The notes below the pieces were generated by a model. It was not told the DNA's origin. It searched no databases and saw nothing but the letters and a program-made list of their open reading frames with translations. From Neptunitalea chrysea (GTDB taxonomy: Bacteria > Bacteroidota > Bacteroidia > Flavobacteriales > Flavobacteriaceae): DNA of 64,000 nucleotides. The position numbers were made by a program, and so were the translations under genes. The stretch lies in the NCBI RefSeq assembly GCF_027924145.1, contig NZ_BRVP01000004.1, forward strand, positions 169,607 to 233,606, written 5' to 3'. Of the stretch, positions 42,726 through 50,955 are shown piece after piece. Each line of letters opens with the position of its first letter. The first letter of the stretch is position 1.

Positions 42726-43376
42726 TTATAGCTTACCTAATTTTATTAATACAAAAAGAATAACAATAGGTAACGCAATAAGCCCTCTAATTAATAGATC
42801 TGTCTGTAATAGGGTTGGGTCAAATAAGAGTGTCATGAAGTAGCCTCCAATTGCACCACCAAAATGTGCTGTATGCCCAATATTGTCTCTTCTGACTTTC
42901 ATCCCATATAGGGTATAAAGCATATAAAAAATTCCAAATAAATATCCGGGAATACCTTCTATAGGTAAAAACATTAAATATATTTTCTGAAACGGTTCTA
43001 TTAAAATAGAAGCATATAAAATGCCCATAACAGCACCACTGGCACCTACAGCACTGTAACTGTACTCGTTTCTATGAAACCATAAAGCCATTAGGCTTCC
43101 GGTTGCTAAAGAAGCAATGTATATAAGTAAAAATTTTAAATCACCAAACTTCGAGATTACTTGACTGGCAAAGAAGTAAAGAGTAAGCATATTAAAAATA
43201 AGATGCGCTTCGTTTACATGTAAGAACCCCGAAGTGAACATTCTATCTTTTTCTCCACGTTGAATACCGCCGATATGAAACTTGTAACGTTCGAAAAAGG
43301 CATGGTCTTTAAATCCTTTATATGTAATGAGAATGTTTGAAGCTATAAGAGTAATGGTAGTGATGTTAAAGTCCAT
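42726..43376 (-). CDS. Rhomboid-family intramembrane serine protease
   Basis: A 216-residue protein with six transmembrane helices. The catalytic serine is S113 in GASGAVMG and the histidine H171 in TAHFGGAIGG; H58-x3-N62 (HLIFN) matches the oxyanion HxxxN. All key residues of an active rhomboid are therefore present. It would cleave single-pass membrane proteins within the bilayer. It diverges from the LpxL-like gene with 62 bp to that gene's likely ATG. Confidence 0.93.
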   Translation of the reverse strand: MDFNITTITLIASNILITYKGFKDHAFFERYKFHIGGIQRGEKDRMFTSGFLHVNEAHLIFNMLTLYFFASQVISKFGDLKFLLIYIASLATGSLMALWFHRNEYSYSAVGASGAVMGILYASILIEPFQKIYLMFLPIEGIPGYLFGIFYMLYTLYGMKVRRDNIGHTAHFGGAIGGYFMTLLFDPTLLQTDLLIRGLIALPIVILFVLIKLGKL

Positions 43377-43411
43377 AAAAAATTAATGATTTTTAAGAGA
43401 ATAAATATAAC

Positions 43412-43419
43412 TATATTTG
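43412..43419 (+). promoter_or_regulatory. -7 element for the LpxL-like gene
   Basis: TATATTTG, 19 bp before ATG 43439 and only 7 bp before a TTG at 43427, which makes the ATG the better start. Confidence 0.5.
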
Positions 43420-43438
43420 CACAAAATTGAACTTGCAA

Positions 43439-44335
43439 ATGCACCTAATAGTTTACTTACTATTCTATGCTCTGTTATGGTCTGTGTCGATTTTACCATT
43501 CAGAGTATTGTATTTTTTTTCTGATTTGGCACGATTTGTTCTCTATACAATTGGACGTTATAGAGTTAAGGTAGTACGCAAAAATCTTCGATTAGCTTTT
43601 CCAGATAAATCTGAGAAGGAGTTAAAAACGTTAGAAAAAAAGTTTTACGATCACTTTTTTGATACGTTACTGGAAATGATGAAGTCGATGACTATTTCTC
43701 AGGAAGAAATTCACAAACGTTATGTGTTTACAAATCTTGAAGTTTTAAAGAAGTACGAAGATACTAACCAGAGCATTATGCTTGTAATGGGACATTACGC
43801 CAATTGGGAATGGGTAATGTGTATGGGGGATTTTGTGAAGCATGAAGGTTTTGGAATTTACACACCATTGGCTAATAAAAAAATAGATAGTCTTATTAGA
43901 AAAATAAGAAAACGTAACAACGCTGAATTAATATCTAGATACAATACGGTGCGAGTTATGTTAAAGCATAGAGCAGAACATAAATTAGCATTATATGGTT
44001 TAATTAGTGATCAGTCACCACAAATGCGTCACGCACATCACTGGGCTAAGTTTCTCGGGGTAACAGTTCCCGTTTATGCAGGCGCAGAAATTATGGCTAA
44101 GAAATTTGATGCAGCAGTTGTTTTTATGAAAGTAGAAAAAGTAAAGCGTGGATATTATAATGCTACATTTCAAGTAATTTCAGATACACCCAAAGAGGTT
44201 CCTAATTATCAGATAACAGATACTTTTAATCAATTATTAGAAGCGGAAATTAGAAAAAAACCTGAGTATTATTTATGGACACATAACCGATTTAAGCATA
44301 AGGATAAGGTGCCTGATGAATATAAACATTTGTAG
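43439..44335 (+). CDS. Lipid A acyltransferase, LpxL/HtrB family
   Basis: A 298-residue inner-membrane acyltransferase adding a secondary acyl chain to lipid A precursors. One N-terminal membrane segment, YRVKVVRKNLRLAFPDKSEKE, and the catalytic H-x4-E in GHYANWEWVM are typical. YGLISDQSPQ corresponds to the family's second conserved block. The frame can start at TTG 43427, but the -7 element is too close; ATG 43439 is preferred. Donor chain length cannot be read from sequence. Confidence 0.9.
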   Translation: MHLIVYLLFYALLWSVSILPFRVLYFFSDLARFVLYTIGRYRVKVVRKNLRLAFPDKSEKELKTLEKKFYDHFFDTLLEMMKSMTISQEEIHKRYVFTNLEVLKKYEDTNQSIMLVMGHYANWEWVMCMGDFVKHEGFGIYTPLANKKIDSLIRKIRKRNNAELISRYNTVRVMLKHRAEHKLALYGLISDQSPQMRHAHHWAKFLGVTVPVYAGAEIMAKKFDAAVVFMKVEKVKRGYYNATFQVISDTPKEVPNYQITDTFNQLLEAEIRKKPEYYLWTHNRFKHKDKVPDEYKHL

Positions 44336-44344
44336 TTAGCTGAA

Positions 44345-44366
44345 GTTTAAGTTTTAAAACTTAAAC
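44345..44366. repeat. AT-rich palindrome at the 3' end of the class V aminotransferase gene
   Basis: GTTTAAGTTTT followed by AAAACTTAAAC is a perfect 22-bp palindrome between and into convergent genes. It may serve as a weak terminator although it lacks G/C in the stem. Confidence 0.35.
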
Positions 44367-45844
44367 CAGCTTTGTACTTCTTCGGTAATGTTGTTTTTGT
44401 ACAACTTATGAGTGAATTCATTTTTTGATTTATCATAGTCGTAATCTAGAGCCCATTCTTTATGGTTTTCAGCAAGGTCTTTAATGCATTGACAAATGTA
44501 TTTTATTTCATTGCAAGAAAGTGTTGGGTGAATAGAAAGTCTAATCCATCCCGGTTTTTTAATAAGATCTCCTAGGGCAATTTCCTGCACTAGCATATTC
44601 GAGGTTTCTTTATCTACATGTAGTAAATAATGTCCGTAGGTACCGGCGCAACTACAACCACCTCTGGTTTGTATACCAAATCGATCGTTTAATAATTTAA
44701 CCCCTAGGTTATAATGTAAATCATCTATATAAAAAGAAATTACTCCTAATCTGTCGGTATGTTCAGGAGCTAATAAATGAACCGATGGTATTTTGTTTAC
44801 CGTATTAAATATTTGTTCAAGAATTTCGTGTTCTCTAGCTATAATATTTTCAACACCCATTTCGTCTTTTAACTGAATGGCGAGTGCTGTACGAATGGTT
44901 TGTAAAAAACCAGGAGTACCACCATCTTCTCTTCCTTCAATATCGGCAATGTACTTATGCTCTCCCCAAGGGTTCGTCCAGCTTACTGTTCCCCCACCCG
45001 GACAATCAGGAATCATGTTTTTATATAGCTTATTGTTGAATATAAGAACTCCTGAGGTTCCTGGTCCTCCAAGAAATTTATGAGGAGAAAAGAACACAGC
45101 ATCTAAATATGCCTCTTCGTCTGTGGGGTGCATATCAATAGCAACATAAGGAGCTGAGCAGGCAAAATCAACAAAACAAACTCCTCCATGAGCATGCATT
45201 AATTTTGCAATGTCGTGGTAAGGAGTATCTAATCCCGTAACATTACTACAAGCGGTAATGGAAGCAATTTTAATAGTTTTATGATCGTATTTTTCTAATA
45301 GTGTTTGTAATTCTTCTATTGAAAATCTACCATCTTTTCCTGGAGGTACAACTTCTACCTTAGCAATAGTTTCTAGCCAAGACGTTTGGTTAGAGTGGTG
45401 CTCCATATGACTTACAAAAACTACAGGTCTTATCTCTTCTGGTACTTGCGTATGTTTCGATAAGTTTTCAGGTAGTTTTAATCCAAGTATACGTTGAAAC
45501 TTATTGATAACTCCAGTCATACCGTTACCATCAATTATCAGTACATCATTAGCATTACTGTTTACATGTTTTTTGATAATGTTTCTGGCTTCATGGTATG
45601 CCATGGTCATGGCAGTACCTGTATAGGTAGTTTCGGTATGTGTGTTCGCAACATAGGGACCAAAAACTTCTTGCATCTTCTTTTCTATAGGCCCATATAG
45701 CCTTCCACTAGCCGTCCAGTCTGCATATACCACCTGTTGTTTTCCATACGGAGAATCAAATGTTTGGTTAATACCAATAATATGCTCTCTGAATTTCAGA
45801 AAATATTTTTCAAGAGAAGTTCTCGACTCTGTTACTACCATCAT
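44354..45844 (-). CDS. Aminotransferase class V-fold PLP enzyme, cysteine-desulfurase-like
   Basis: A protein of 496 residues from ATG 45844 (499 if ATG 45853 is used). The PLP lysine is in FFSPHKFLGGPGTSG, the PLP-phosphate region has GNGMTGVINK, and ASITACSNVTG with DFACSAPY supply the aspartate and cysteine environment. A conserved GGCSCAGTYGHYLL resembles the cysteine-bearing loop of desulfurase relatives. Whether it releases sulfur or acts on another amino acid is open. The -7 element TACTTTTG (45860-45867) leaves almost no leader for 45853, so 45844 or 45841 is likelier. Confidence 0.85.
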   Translation of the reverse strand: MMVVTESRTSLEKYFLKFREHIIGINQTFDSPYGKQQVVYADWTASGRLYGPIEKKMQEVFGPYVANTHTETTYTGTAMTMAYHEARNIIKKHVNSNANDVLIIDGNGMTGVINKFQRILGLKLPENLSKHTQVPEEIRPVVFVSHMEHHSNQTSWLETIAKVEVVPPGKDGRFSIEELQTLLEKYDHKTIKIASITACSNVTGLDTPYHDIAKLMHAHGGVCFVDFACSAPYVAIDMHPTDEEAYLDAVFFSPHKFLGGPGTSGVLIFNNKLYKNMIPDCPGGGTVSWTNPWGEHKYIADIEGREDGGTPGFLQTIRTALAIQLKDEMGVENIIAREHEILEQIFNTVNKIPSVHLLAPEHTDRLGVISFYIDDLHYNLGVKLLNDRFGIQTRGGCSCAGTYGHYLLHVDKETSNMLVQEIALGDLIKKPGWIRLSIHPTLSCNEIKYICQCIKDLAENHKEWALDYDYDKSKNEFTHKLYKNNITEEVQSWFKF

Positions 45845-45859
45845 ACCTATCATTTTTTA

Positions 45860-45867
45860 CAAAAGTA
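45860..45867 (-). promoter_or_regulatory. -7 element for the class V aminotransferase gene
   Basis: On minus TACTTTTG, fitting TAnnTTTG. No -33 TTTG at normal distance. Confidence 0.35.
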
Positions 45868-46012
45868 TCAAATTAGATATAAAGTTGGTTTTACATAAGG
45901 AATATTTTAAAAAAATGAATCTAAAGTGTTGGAAATTAACAGTAAAAAGGGAGGGGGATTATTTGAAAATTCTTAATTTTAGGAAAAACACATTTCTAAA
46001 TTAAAATTTGCT

Positions 46013-46462
46013 ATGGCTACTACAAATGTTTATTTAACGTTTAATGGTAATTGCGAAGAAGCTTTTTTGTTTTATAAGGCTGTTTTCGATAGAGAGTTTA
46101 CTTATATAGGAAGGTTTAAAGATATACCTTCGAATGATGAATGTGAAGTTGATGCTGCTGAGGCTGAAAAAATAATGCATGTTTGTTTGCCTATAAGTAC
46201 AGAAACCATGTTAATGGGAAGCGATACTACGGAAAAAATGGGGTGGGTTGATTTTGGTGATAATTTTGCAATTTCTATAAACACGGATTCTAGGGAAGAA
46301 GCAGATCATTTTTTCATAGAGCTATCAAAAGAAGGGGTTATTAAAATGCCACTTCAAAAGACATTTTGGGGAGCGCATTTTGGTCAGTTTAAAGATAAGT
46401 TCGGGATTAACTGGATGATTAATTTTGATGAACCCGAAACTATTACAATGCCTTTGGAGTAG
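46013..46462 (+). CDS. VOC-family protein, PhnB-like
   Basis: A 149-residue glyoxalase/bleomycin-resistance-fold protein of the PhnB-like type: VYLTFNGNCEEAFLFYKAVF at the start and FWGAHFGQFKDKFGINWMIN near the end are the conserved beta-alpha-beta halves. Members often bind a metal ion but many have no known substrate. It is a single gene converging on deoC across a strong hairpin. Confidence 0.9.
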   Translation: MATTNVYLTFNGNCEEAFLFYKAVFDREFTYIGRFKDIPSNDECEVDAAEAEKIMHVCLPISTETMLMGSDTTEKMGWVDFGDNFAISINTDSREEADHFFIELSKEGVIKMPLQKTFWGAHFGQFKDKFGINWMINFDEPETITMPLE

Positions 46463-46502
46463 AGAACGTAAATAATTTTTTATTTGTTTAAATTGTTTAG
46501 AA

Positions 46503-46536
46503 AGCTCCATTTGAATTGGTATATTCTAATGGAGCT
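46503..46536. terminator. Bidirectional hairpin, VOC gene / deoC
   Basis: AGCTCCATT pairs with AATGGAGCT; inside, GAAT pairs with ATTC around a 6-nt loop. It lies between convergent stops. Confidence 0.72.
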
Positions 46537-46548
46537 CTCGTTATATTT

Positions 46549-47211
46549 TTAATATCCTTCACCAGTAGTTAACCCCTCAATAATAGCAATACCATTAGAA
46601 GTTCCAAGCCTTTCAACCCCAGCATCAATGTACATTTTAGCGGTTTCAAAATCTCTAACACCACCACTTGCTTTTAACTTAGCTTTATCTGTTACACTGT
46701 TTTTCATTATCGTTATATCTTCTATAGTAGCACCACCAGTACCAAAACCTGTAGATGTTTTTACAAAATCAGCATTTGCTTCAACAGATAGTTCAGAGAC
46801 TAGTTTTTTTTCTTCATCTGTAAGATAACAAGTTTCTATAATCACTTTTAAAACATGGCTACCTATAGCTTCTTTTATAGCTTTAATTTCTTGCATTACG
46901 TAGCTTGCATTGCCAGCTTTTAATTGACCTACATTTATCACCATGTCAATTTCTTCCGCACCATCTGCAATGGCAGTTTTAGCTTCAAAAACTTTAGCTT
47001 CTGTGCTCATGGCACCTAACGGGAATCCAATAACACTACAAACTTTAGTTTCACTGTCTTTTACATATGAGTATGCTTCTTTTACATAGCAGCTATTTAC
47101 ACAAACAGAAAAAAAATTATATTTCAGCGCTTCGTTACATAGCTTTTTTATGTCGGTAGGGGTAGCAACAGCTTTTAAAAGAGTGTGATCTATATATCTT
47201 GCAATATTCAT
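46549..47211 (-). CDS. deoC: Deoxyribose-phosphate aldolase DeoC
   Basis: A 220-residue class I aldolase that splits 2-deoxyribose-5-phosphate into glyceraldehyde-3-phosphate and acetaldehyde. The Schiff-base lysine is K151 in DFVKTSTGFG, with K180 in KASGGVR and D89 in EEIDMVINVG completing the site. MNIARYIDHTLLKA is a typical start. The gene stands alone, with a -7 element 26 bp upstream. Confidence 0.96.
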   Translation of the reverse strand: MNIARYIDHTLLKAVATPTDIKKLCNEALKYNFFSVCVNSCYVKEAYSYVKDSETKVCSVIGFPLGAMSTEAKVFEAKTAIADGAEEIDMVINVGQLKAGNASYVMQEIKAIKEAIGSHVLKVIIETCYLTDEEKKLVSELSVEANADFVKTSTGFGTGGATIEDITIMKNSVTDKAKLKASGGVRDFETAKMYIDAGVERLGTSNGIAIIEGLTTGEGY

Positions 47212-47236
47212 ATTTTTTTATTTCTTATTTCTTGTA

Positions 47237-47244
47237 CAAATATA
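47237..47244 (-). promoter_or_regulatory. -7 element for deoC
   Basis: On minus TATATTTG, matching TAnnTTTG, 25 bp before the ATG. No clear -33 element. Confidence 0.45.
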
Positions 47245-47434
47245 CTTTATCTAATAGTTTTAGGAGTAATTTAATGGTTGGCTACTCTAAATAAATGTAT
47301 TTTTACTTAATAATTGAGATTAAATGCTCTGAGACTTGTCTCGAAATAGAAATGCAATGCTTACTAAATGATTTGTAAGCTTGCCCCGAAGTAGTTTACT
47401 TGATAATAGAATTTTAATTTTTGATAAAAAAGGT

Positions 47435-48412
47435 ATGAGAATTAAGAGAGTACAGGTAAATGGTTTTATTGTATCGCTTTTAACAGCAATTATTATTGCG
47501 TACTTTTTTCCAGAGGGATCGGAGTTGTTACATGTTCATGAGATTACCAATATAGGTATTGGCTTTATCTTTTTTTTCTATGGGCTAAAACTTTCTTTTA
47601 AAGAAGTAAAACAAGGATTGTCAAATTATAGATTACACATTTTAGTACAGTGCAGTACCTTTATTTTATTTCCACTAATTGTTTTAGCATGTAAGCCGCT
47701 ATTAGAATCTGGTATAGGTAATATGCTATGGATTGGTTTGTTTTTTCTTGCCGTTTTGCCATCGTCTGTATCGTCTTCGGTAGTAATGGTTTCTTTAGCG
47801 AGAGGTAATGTGCCTGGTGCTATTTTTAATGCTACAATTTCTGGTTTAATAGGAGTGGTAGTAACGCCAGTATGGTTAGGTATGGTAGTGCAAGAAGTAG
47901 GAAATGTATCTTTTTTAGATGTGTTTGTAAAGCTGTTGATACAAATTATAATTCCAATAACTTTAGGCCTTTTTCTGAACAAGAAGTTTGGTGGTATTGC
48001 AGCTAAAAGAAAAAATTGGATTAGTAATTTTGATAAGACAATTATTGTTTTAATTGTATATTCTAGTTTTAGTAATTCCTTTATTTCTCATTTATTCAGA
48101 GATATGGAATGGACACATTTTGTGTTTTTGTATGTGGCTGTATTAGTTTTATTTTTCGGAGTAATGTTTATTGTCTATATGCTTGCTAAAAAGGTTCTAA
48201 AATTTACGGTAGAAGATAGAATAACAGCTTTATTTTGCGGTTCTAAGAAGTCTCTAGTGCATGGCTCTGTTATGGTAAATGTAATGTTTGGGGCAACACC
48301 GCAAGGTAGTTTATTTATTATACCAGTAATGCTTTATCATATTTCTCAAATATTAATTATTGCTGTTATAGCTGAAAAAATGGCCAAACGAAAAGAAATA
48401 GCAATTGGATAG
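47435..48412 (+). CDS. Bile acid:sodium symporter-like (SBF-like/YfeH) transporter
   Basis: A 325-residue membrane protein with about nine or ten helices. The segments ITNIGIGFIFFFYGLKLS and LPSSVSSSVVMVSLARGN are the discontinuous helix regions of the SBF_like family (PF13593); near the C-terminus FCGSKKSLVHGSVM is also conserved. The cargo is unknown and need not be bile acid. The open frame extends upstream to a TTG-type codon at 47381, but ATG 47435 begins a normal basic N-terminus and is preferred. Confidence 0.85.
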   Translation: MRIKRVQVNGFIVSLLTAIIIAYFFPEGSELLHVHEITNIGIGFIFFFYGLKLSFKEVKQGLSNYRLHILVQCSTFILFPLIVLACKPLLESGIGNMLWIGLFFLAVLPSSVSSSVVMVSLARGNVPGAIFNATISGLIGVVVTPVWLGMVVQEVGNVSFLDVFVKLLIQIIIPITLGLFLNKKFGGIAAKRKNWISNFDKTIIVLIVYSSFSNSFISHLFRDMEWTHFVFLYVAVLVLFFGVMFIVYMLAKKVLKFTVEDRITALFCGSKKSLVHGSVMVNVMFGATPQGSLFIIPVMLYHISQILIIAVIAEKMAKRKEIAIG

Positions 48413-48416
48413 AATT

Positions 48417-48445
48417 AAAAAAGCACCCTAGAAGGATGCTTTTTT
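48417..48445. terminator. Bidirectional terminator, SBF-like / SulP
   Basis: Six A, GCACCC, a 5-nt loop, GGATGC and six or more T; one C-A mismatch in the stem. It separates convergent genes. Confidence 0.78.
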
Positions 48446-48448
48446 AAT

Positions 48449-49987
48449 TTATAGTTCGTTAGTCATTACTTTGTAGTTAGGATCTTCTAGAATATTAACA
48501 TCCACTATTTTGTCAGCATTTTTTAAGAGCTTAATACAATCTTGACTTAAATGTTTTAAATGGATTTTTTTACCTGCTTTTTGATATTTTTCGGTTAACG
48601 TATTGAGAGCTTCAATAGCAGACATATCGGCAACTCTACTTTCAGAGAAATCGATGATTACTTCTTTCGGATCGCCTTTAATATCAAATTTTTGATTAAA
48701 GGCTGTTGTTGAACCGAAAAATAGAGGTCCGTATATCTCATAGTGCTTAATACCGTTATCATCAATGTATTTTCGGGCTCTAATGCGTTTTGCATTTTCC
48801 CAAGCAAATGCTAATGCTGAAATAATAATTCCTATTAATACCGCTAATGCTAGGTTGTGCATAAATACAGTTACTGCCATTACAATAAGCATAACAATAA
48901 CATCTGTTAACGGCATTTTACCAAATACTTTTAAACTGGTCCACTCAAAAGTACCAATAGCTACCATAAACATAACTCCTGTTAAAGCTGCAATAGGTAA
49001 TAATTCAATTACAGGTCCTCCAACGATTATAATTATTAAAATAGTTAAAGATGCTACAATACCTGATAAACGAGCTCTTGATCCGGCAGATAAATTTACT
49101 AGTGTTTGCGCAATCATGGGGCATCCCCCCATTCCAAAAAAGAAACCATTCGCAATGTTAGCGGTTCCTTGCGCTACACATTCTTTATTGCTTCGTCCTC
49201 TGGTTCCGGTTATCTCATCTACTAAGTTTAGTGTTAAAAGGCCTTCGGTTAATCCTACCATTGCCATAATTAATCCATAAGGAATAATAATTTGTAAAGC
49301 TTTTAATGTAAATGGGATTTGAGGAATATGAAAAGGAGGCAAAGAGCCACTAATAGAAGCTTTGTCTCTTATTTGTTCGGTATCTATTTGAAAGAAGTAT
49401 ACAATAGCAAAAACCACAATAATGGCAACCAAAGAGGAGGGTACTGCTTTGGTTATTTTAGGTAGAATTAATATAATAGCTATGGTTAGAGCAACTAAGC
49501 CTGCCATTATTAGAAGTGGAGTGCCGCTTAACCAAGTAGTAACATCGTTGGATTCTACTTGAAATGGTTTTAACTGAGACATAAAAATGATAATAGCCAA
49601 CCCATTTACAAATCCGTACATAACCGATTGGGGTACCAAACGAATGAATTTACCTAGTTTGAATAGACCTACAGCGATTTGTATAATACCTGCAACTATA
49701 ATAGCTCCAAAAACATATTCAAGACCATTAGATTTCATTAGTGCAATAAGAACCACTACTGTAGCACCTGCACCACCAGATATTAATCCTGGGCGACCTC
49801 CAAGGATGGAAGTAATTAATCCCATGATAAATGCACCGTATAAACCAACTAAAGGAGGAAAGCCTGCGAGTAAGGCAAACGATAACGATTCTGGTATCAT
49901 GGTCATAGCCACGGTTAAGCCGGCTAAAATTTCTGTTTTATAATTAACCTTTTGTTTAAGGTCGAATAAGTTTAAAAGTTGCTTCAT
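48449..49987 (-). CDS. SulP-family anion transporter with STAS domain
   Basis: A 512-residue inner-membrane transporter. It starts MKQLLNLFDLKQKVNYKTEI, then LAGLTVAMTMIPESLSFALL, the SulP signature; about 12-14 helices follow, and the last 120 residues form a cytoplasmic STAS domain (EVIIDFSESRVADMSAIEAL). SulP proteins carry sulfate, bicarbonate or other anions with sodium or protons. The frame extends to 50101, but a -7 element at 50023-50030 (TATTTTTG on minus) and lack of similarity in that stretch favour ATG 49987. Confidence 0.92.
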   Translation of the reverse strand: MKQLLNLFDLKQKVNYKTEILAGLTVAMTMIPESLSFALLAGFPPLVGLYGAFIMGLITSILGGRPGLISGGAGATVVVLIALMKSNGLEYVFGAIIVAGIIQIAVGLFKLGKFIRLVPQSVMYGFVNGLAIIIFMSQLKPFQVESNDVTTWLSGTPLLIMAGLVALTIAIILILPKITKAVPSSLVAIIVVFAIVYFFQIDTEQIRDKASISGSLPPFHIPQIPFTLKALQIIIPYGLIMAMVGLTEGLLTLNLVDEITGTRGRSNKECVAQGTANIANGFFFGMGGCPMIAQTLVNLSAGSRARLSGIVASLTILIIIIVGGPVIELLPIAALTGVMFMVAIGTFEWTSLKVFGKMPLTDVIVMLIVMAVTVFMHNLALAVLIGIIISALAFAWENAKRIRARKYIDDNGIKHYEIYGPLFFGSTTAFNQKFDIKGDPKEVIIDFSESRVADMSAIEALNTLTEKYQKAGKKIHLKHLSQDCIKLLKNADKIVDVNILEDPNYKVMTNEL

Positions 49988-50022
49988 AATTATATGAAAT
50001 GGGGTTTTTGGTATAAAGGTGG

Positions 50023-50030
50023 CAAAAATA
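50023..50030 (-). promoter_or_regulatory. -7 element for the SulP gene
   Basis: On minus TATTTTTG, 35 bp before ATG 49987, fitting TAnnTTTG. Confidence 0.4.
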
Positions 50031-50161
50031 CTATCTTGATTTAGAACTTGTTGGGTGAGTCTTATTTTTTTTACAATTTTTATGAAATACCCATTATACA
50101 CGCAACTGTTTTTAAAAAATCATATCTAGTAGATAGAATGTTTAACGAAAAGAGCCTTAAA

Positions 50162-50608
50162 ATGAAATCAATTACAACTCTAAGTATTATCGCGTTACTA
50201 TTTTGTATCTGTTTGTTATCGTGTTCTGAAGACGATGCAAATACGGGAAATGTTAATCCCTGTAGCGAGAATTCTGTTTTAGTAAGTCCTACAGATTATT
50301 CAGCAACTCCATCTTATCAATCTTCTGTGGTCTCCGCAATTATAGATGGAGATTGTTTAACAGTTATGGTGTCCTCTTCAGGTTGCGATGGAAGTACATG
50401 GGAAGCTAGTTTTTTTGCTGCGAATCCGCAAACGTCTAATGGGCAAGTTACTTATGATTCAAGAGTAGATATAATTAATTTAGAGATATGTTTAGCATTG
50501 CCGAGTGTTGAGTTTGTTTTTGATTTAACCAATCTTCAGGTTGCAGGAAGTAATAGTGTAACACTCTCTATAGATGGATTAAATTCAGATTTGCTATATA
50601 CCTACTAA
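50162..50608 (+). CDS. Small lipoprotein of unknown function
   Basis: From ATG 50162 a 148-residue protein with a lipoprotein signal MKSITTLSIIALLFCICLLS followed by C-S-E-D-D, an acidic start common for Bacteroidota lipoproteins sent to the cell surface. The mature part is beta-rich with two cysteine pairs (NPCSEN, DGDCLTV, SSGCDGS, EICLALPS) that could form disulfides. I recognise no family. An ATG at 50137 is an alternative. No promoter was identified. Confidence 0.68.
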   Translation: MKSITTLSIIALLFCICLLSCSEDDANTGNVNPCSENSVLVSPTDYSATPSYQSSVVSAIIDGDCLTVMVSSSGCDGSTWEASFFAANPQTSNGQVTYDSRVDIINLEICLALPSVEFVFDLTNLQVAGSNSVTLSIDGLNSDLLYTY

Positions 50609-50852
50609 TTTTAAAGGTATTTACAAACTGTTTTTCGATTCAAATTATCTAGCCTTTATTATGTAAAGTAAGATTGGTGTATCTTGCAAGAGAGTCACCT
50701 AGAGGAGGAAACTACATGCCAACGGCAAAAAGGAGGCCTGACAAAAGAATCTCTTTCTTGTTTGTTATGGTAATTACAGTAGACACATTCTTGGTGAAAC
50801 CTTTAGAGATAGTGTTCTTTATGTTATAGGGGTATTTGATTTGTAGAAATAA
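50609..50852 (+). other. Long convergent intergenic region with possible structured RNA
   Basis: The gap between the lipoprotein and clpC stops is 347 bp, long for convergent genes here. 50687-50760 can fold: CAAG-AGAG (50687-50694) with CTCT-CTTG (50751-50760, two-base bulge), TCACCT with AGG-CC-TGA, and a small TGCC-AAC-GGCA hairpin (50717-50727). The inner single strand is purine-rich (GAGGAGGAAAC, CAAAAAGGAGG), as in many riboswitch-like RNAs. A 37-codon frame (50716-50829) also fits but looks incidental. No known RNA family is recognised. Confidence 0.3.
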
Positions 50853-50881
50853 AGCCCCCGAAGATTTAATCTTCGGGGGCT
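50853..50881. terminator. GC-rich terminator downstream of clpC
   Basis: AGCCCCCGAAGATT pairs with AATCTTCGGGGGCT around one central base (effective small loop). On minus it is followed by TTATT, suiting clpC 75 bp upstream; it could also end a plus-strand RNA. Confidence 0.78.
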
Positions 50882-50955
50882 ACTTATTATTTAAACAATA
50901 TTACTCTATAATCGAGATTACATACTTTGAGGAATTGCCTCAAAATAGATTATAA

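Noticed and set aside
50716..50829. A 37-codon plus-strand frame beginning MPTAKRRPDKR
   Set aside because: Sits within the foldable region, has no promoter of the local type and an unremarkable hydrophobic tail; could be chance.
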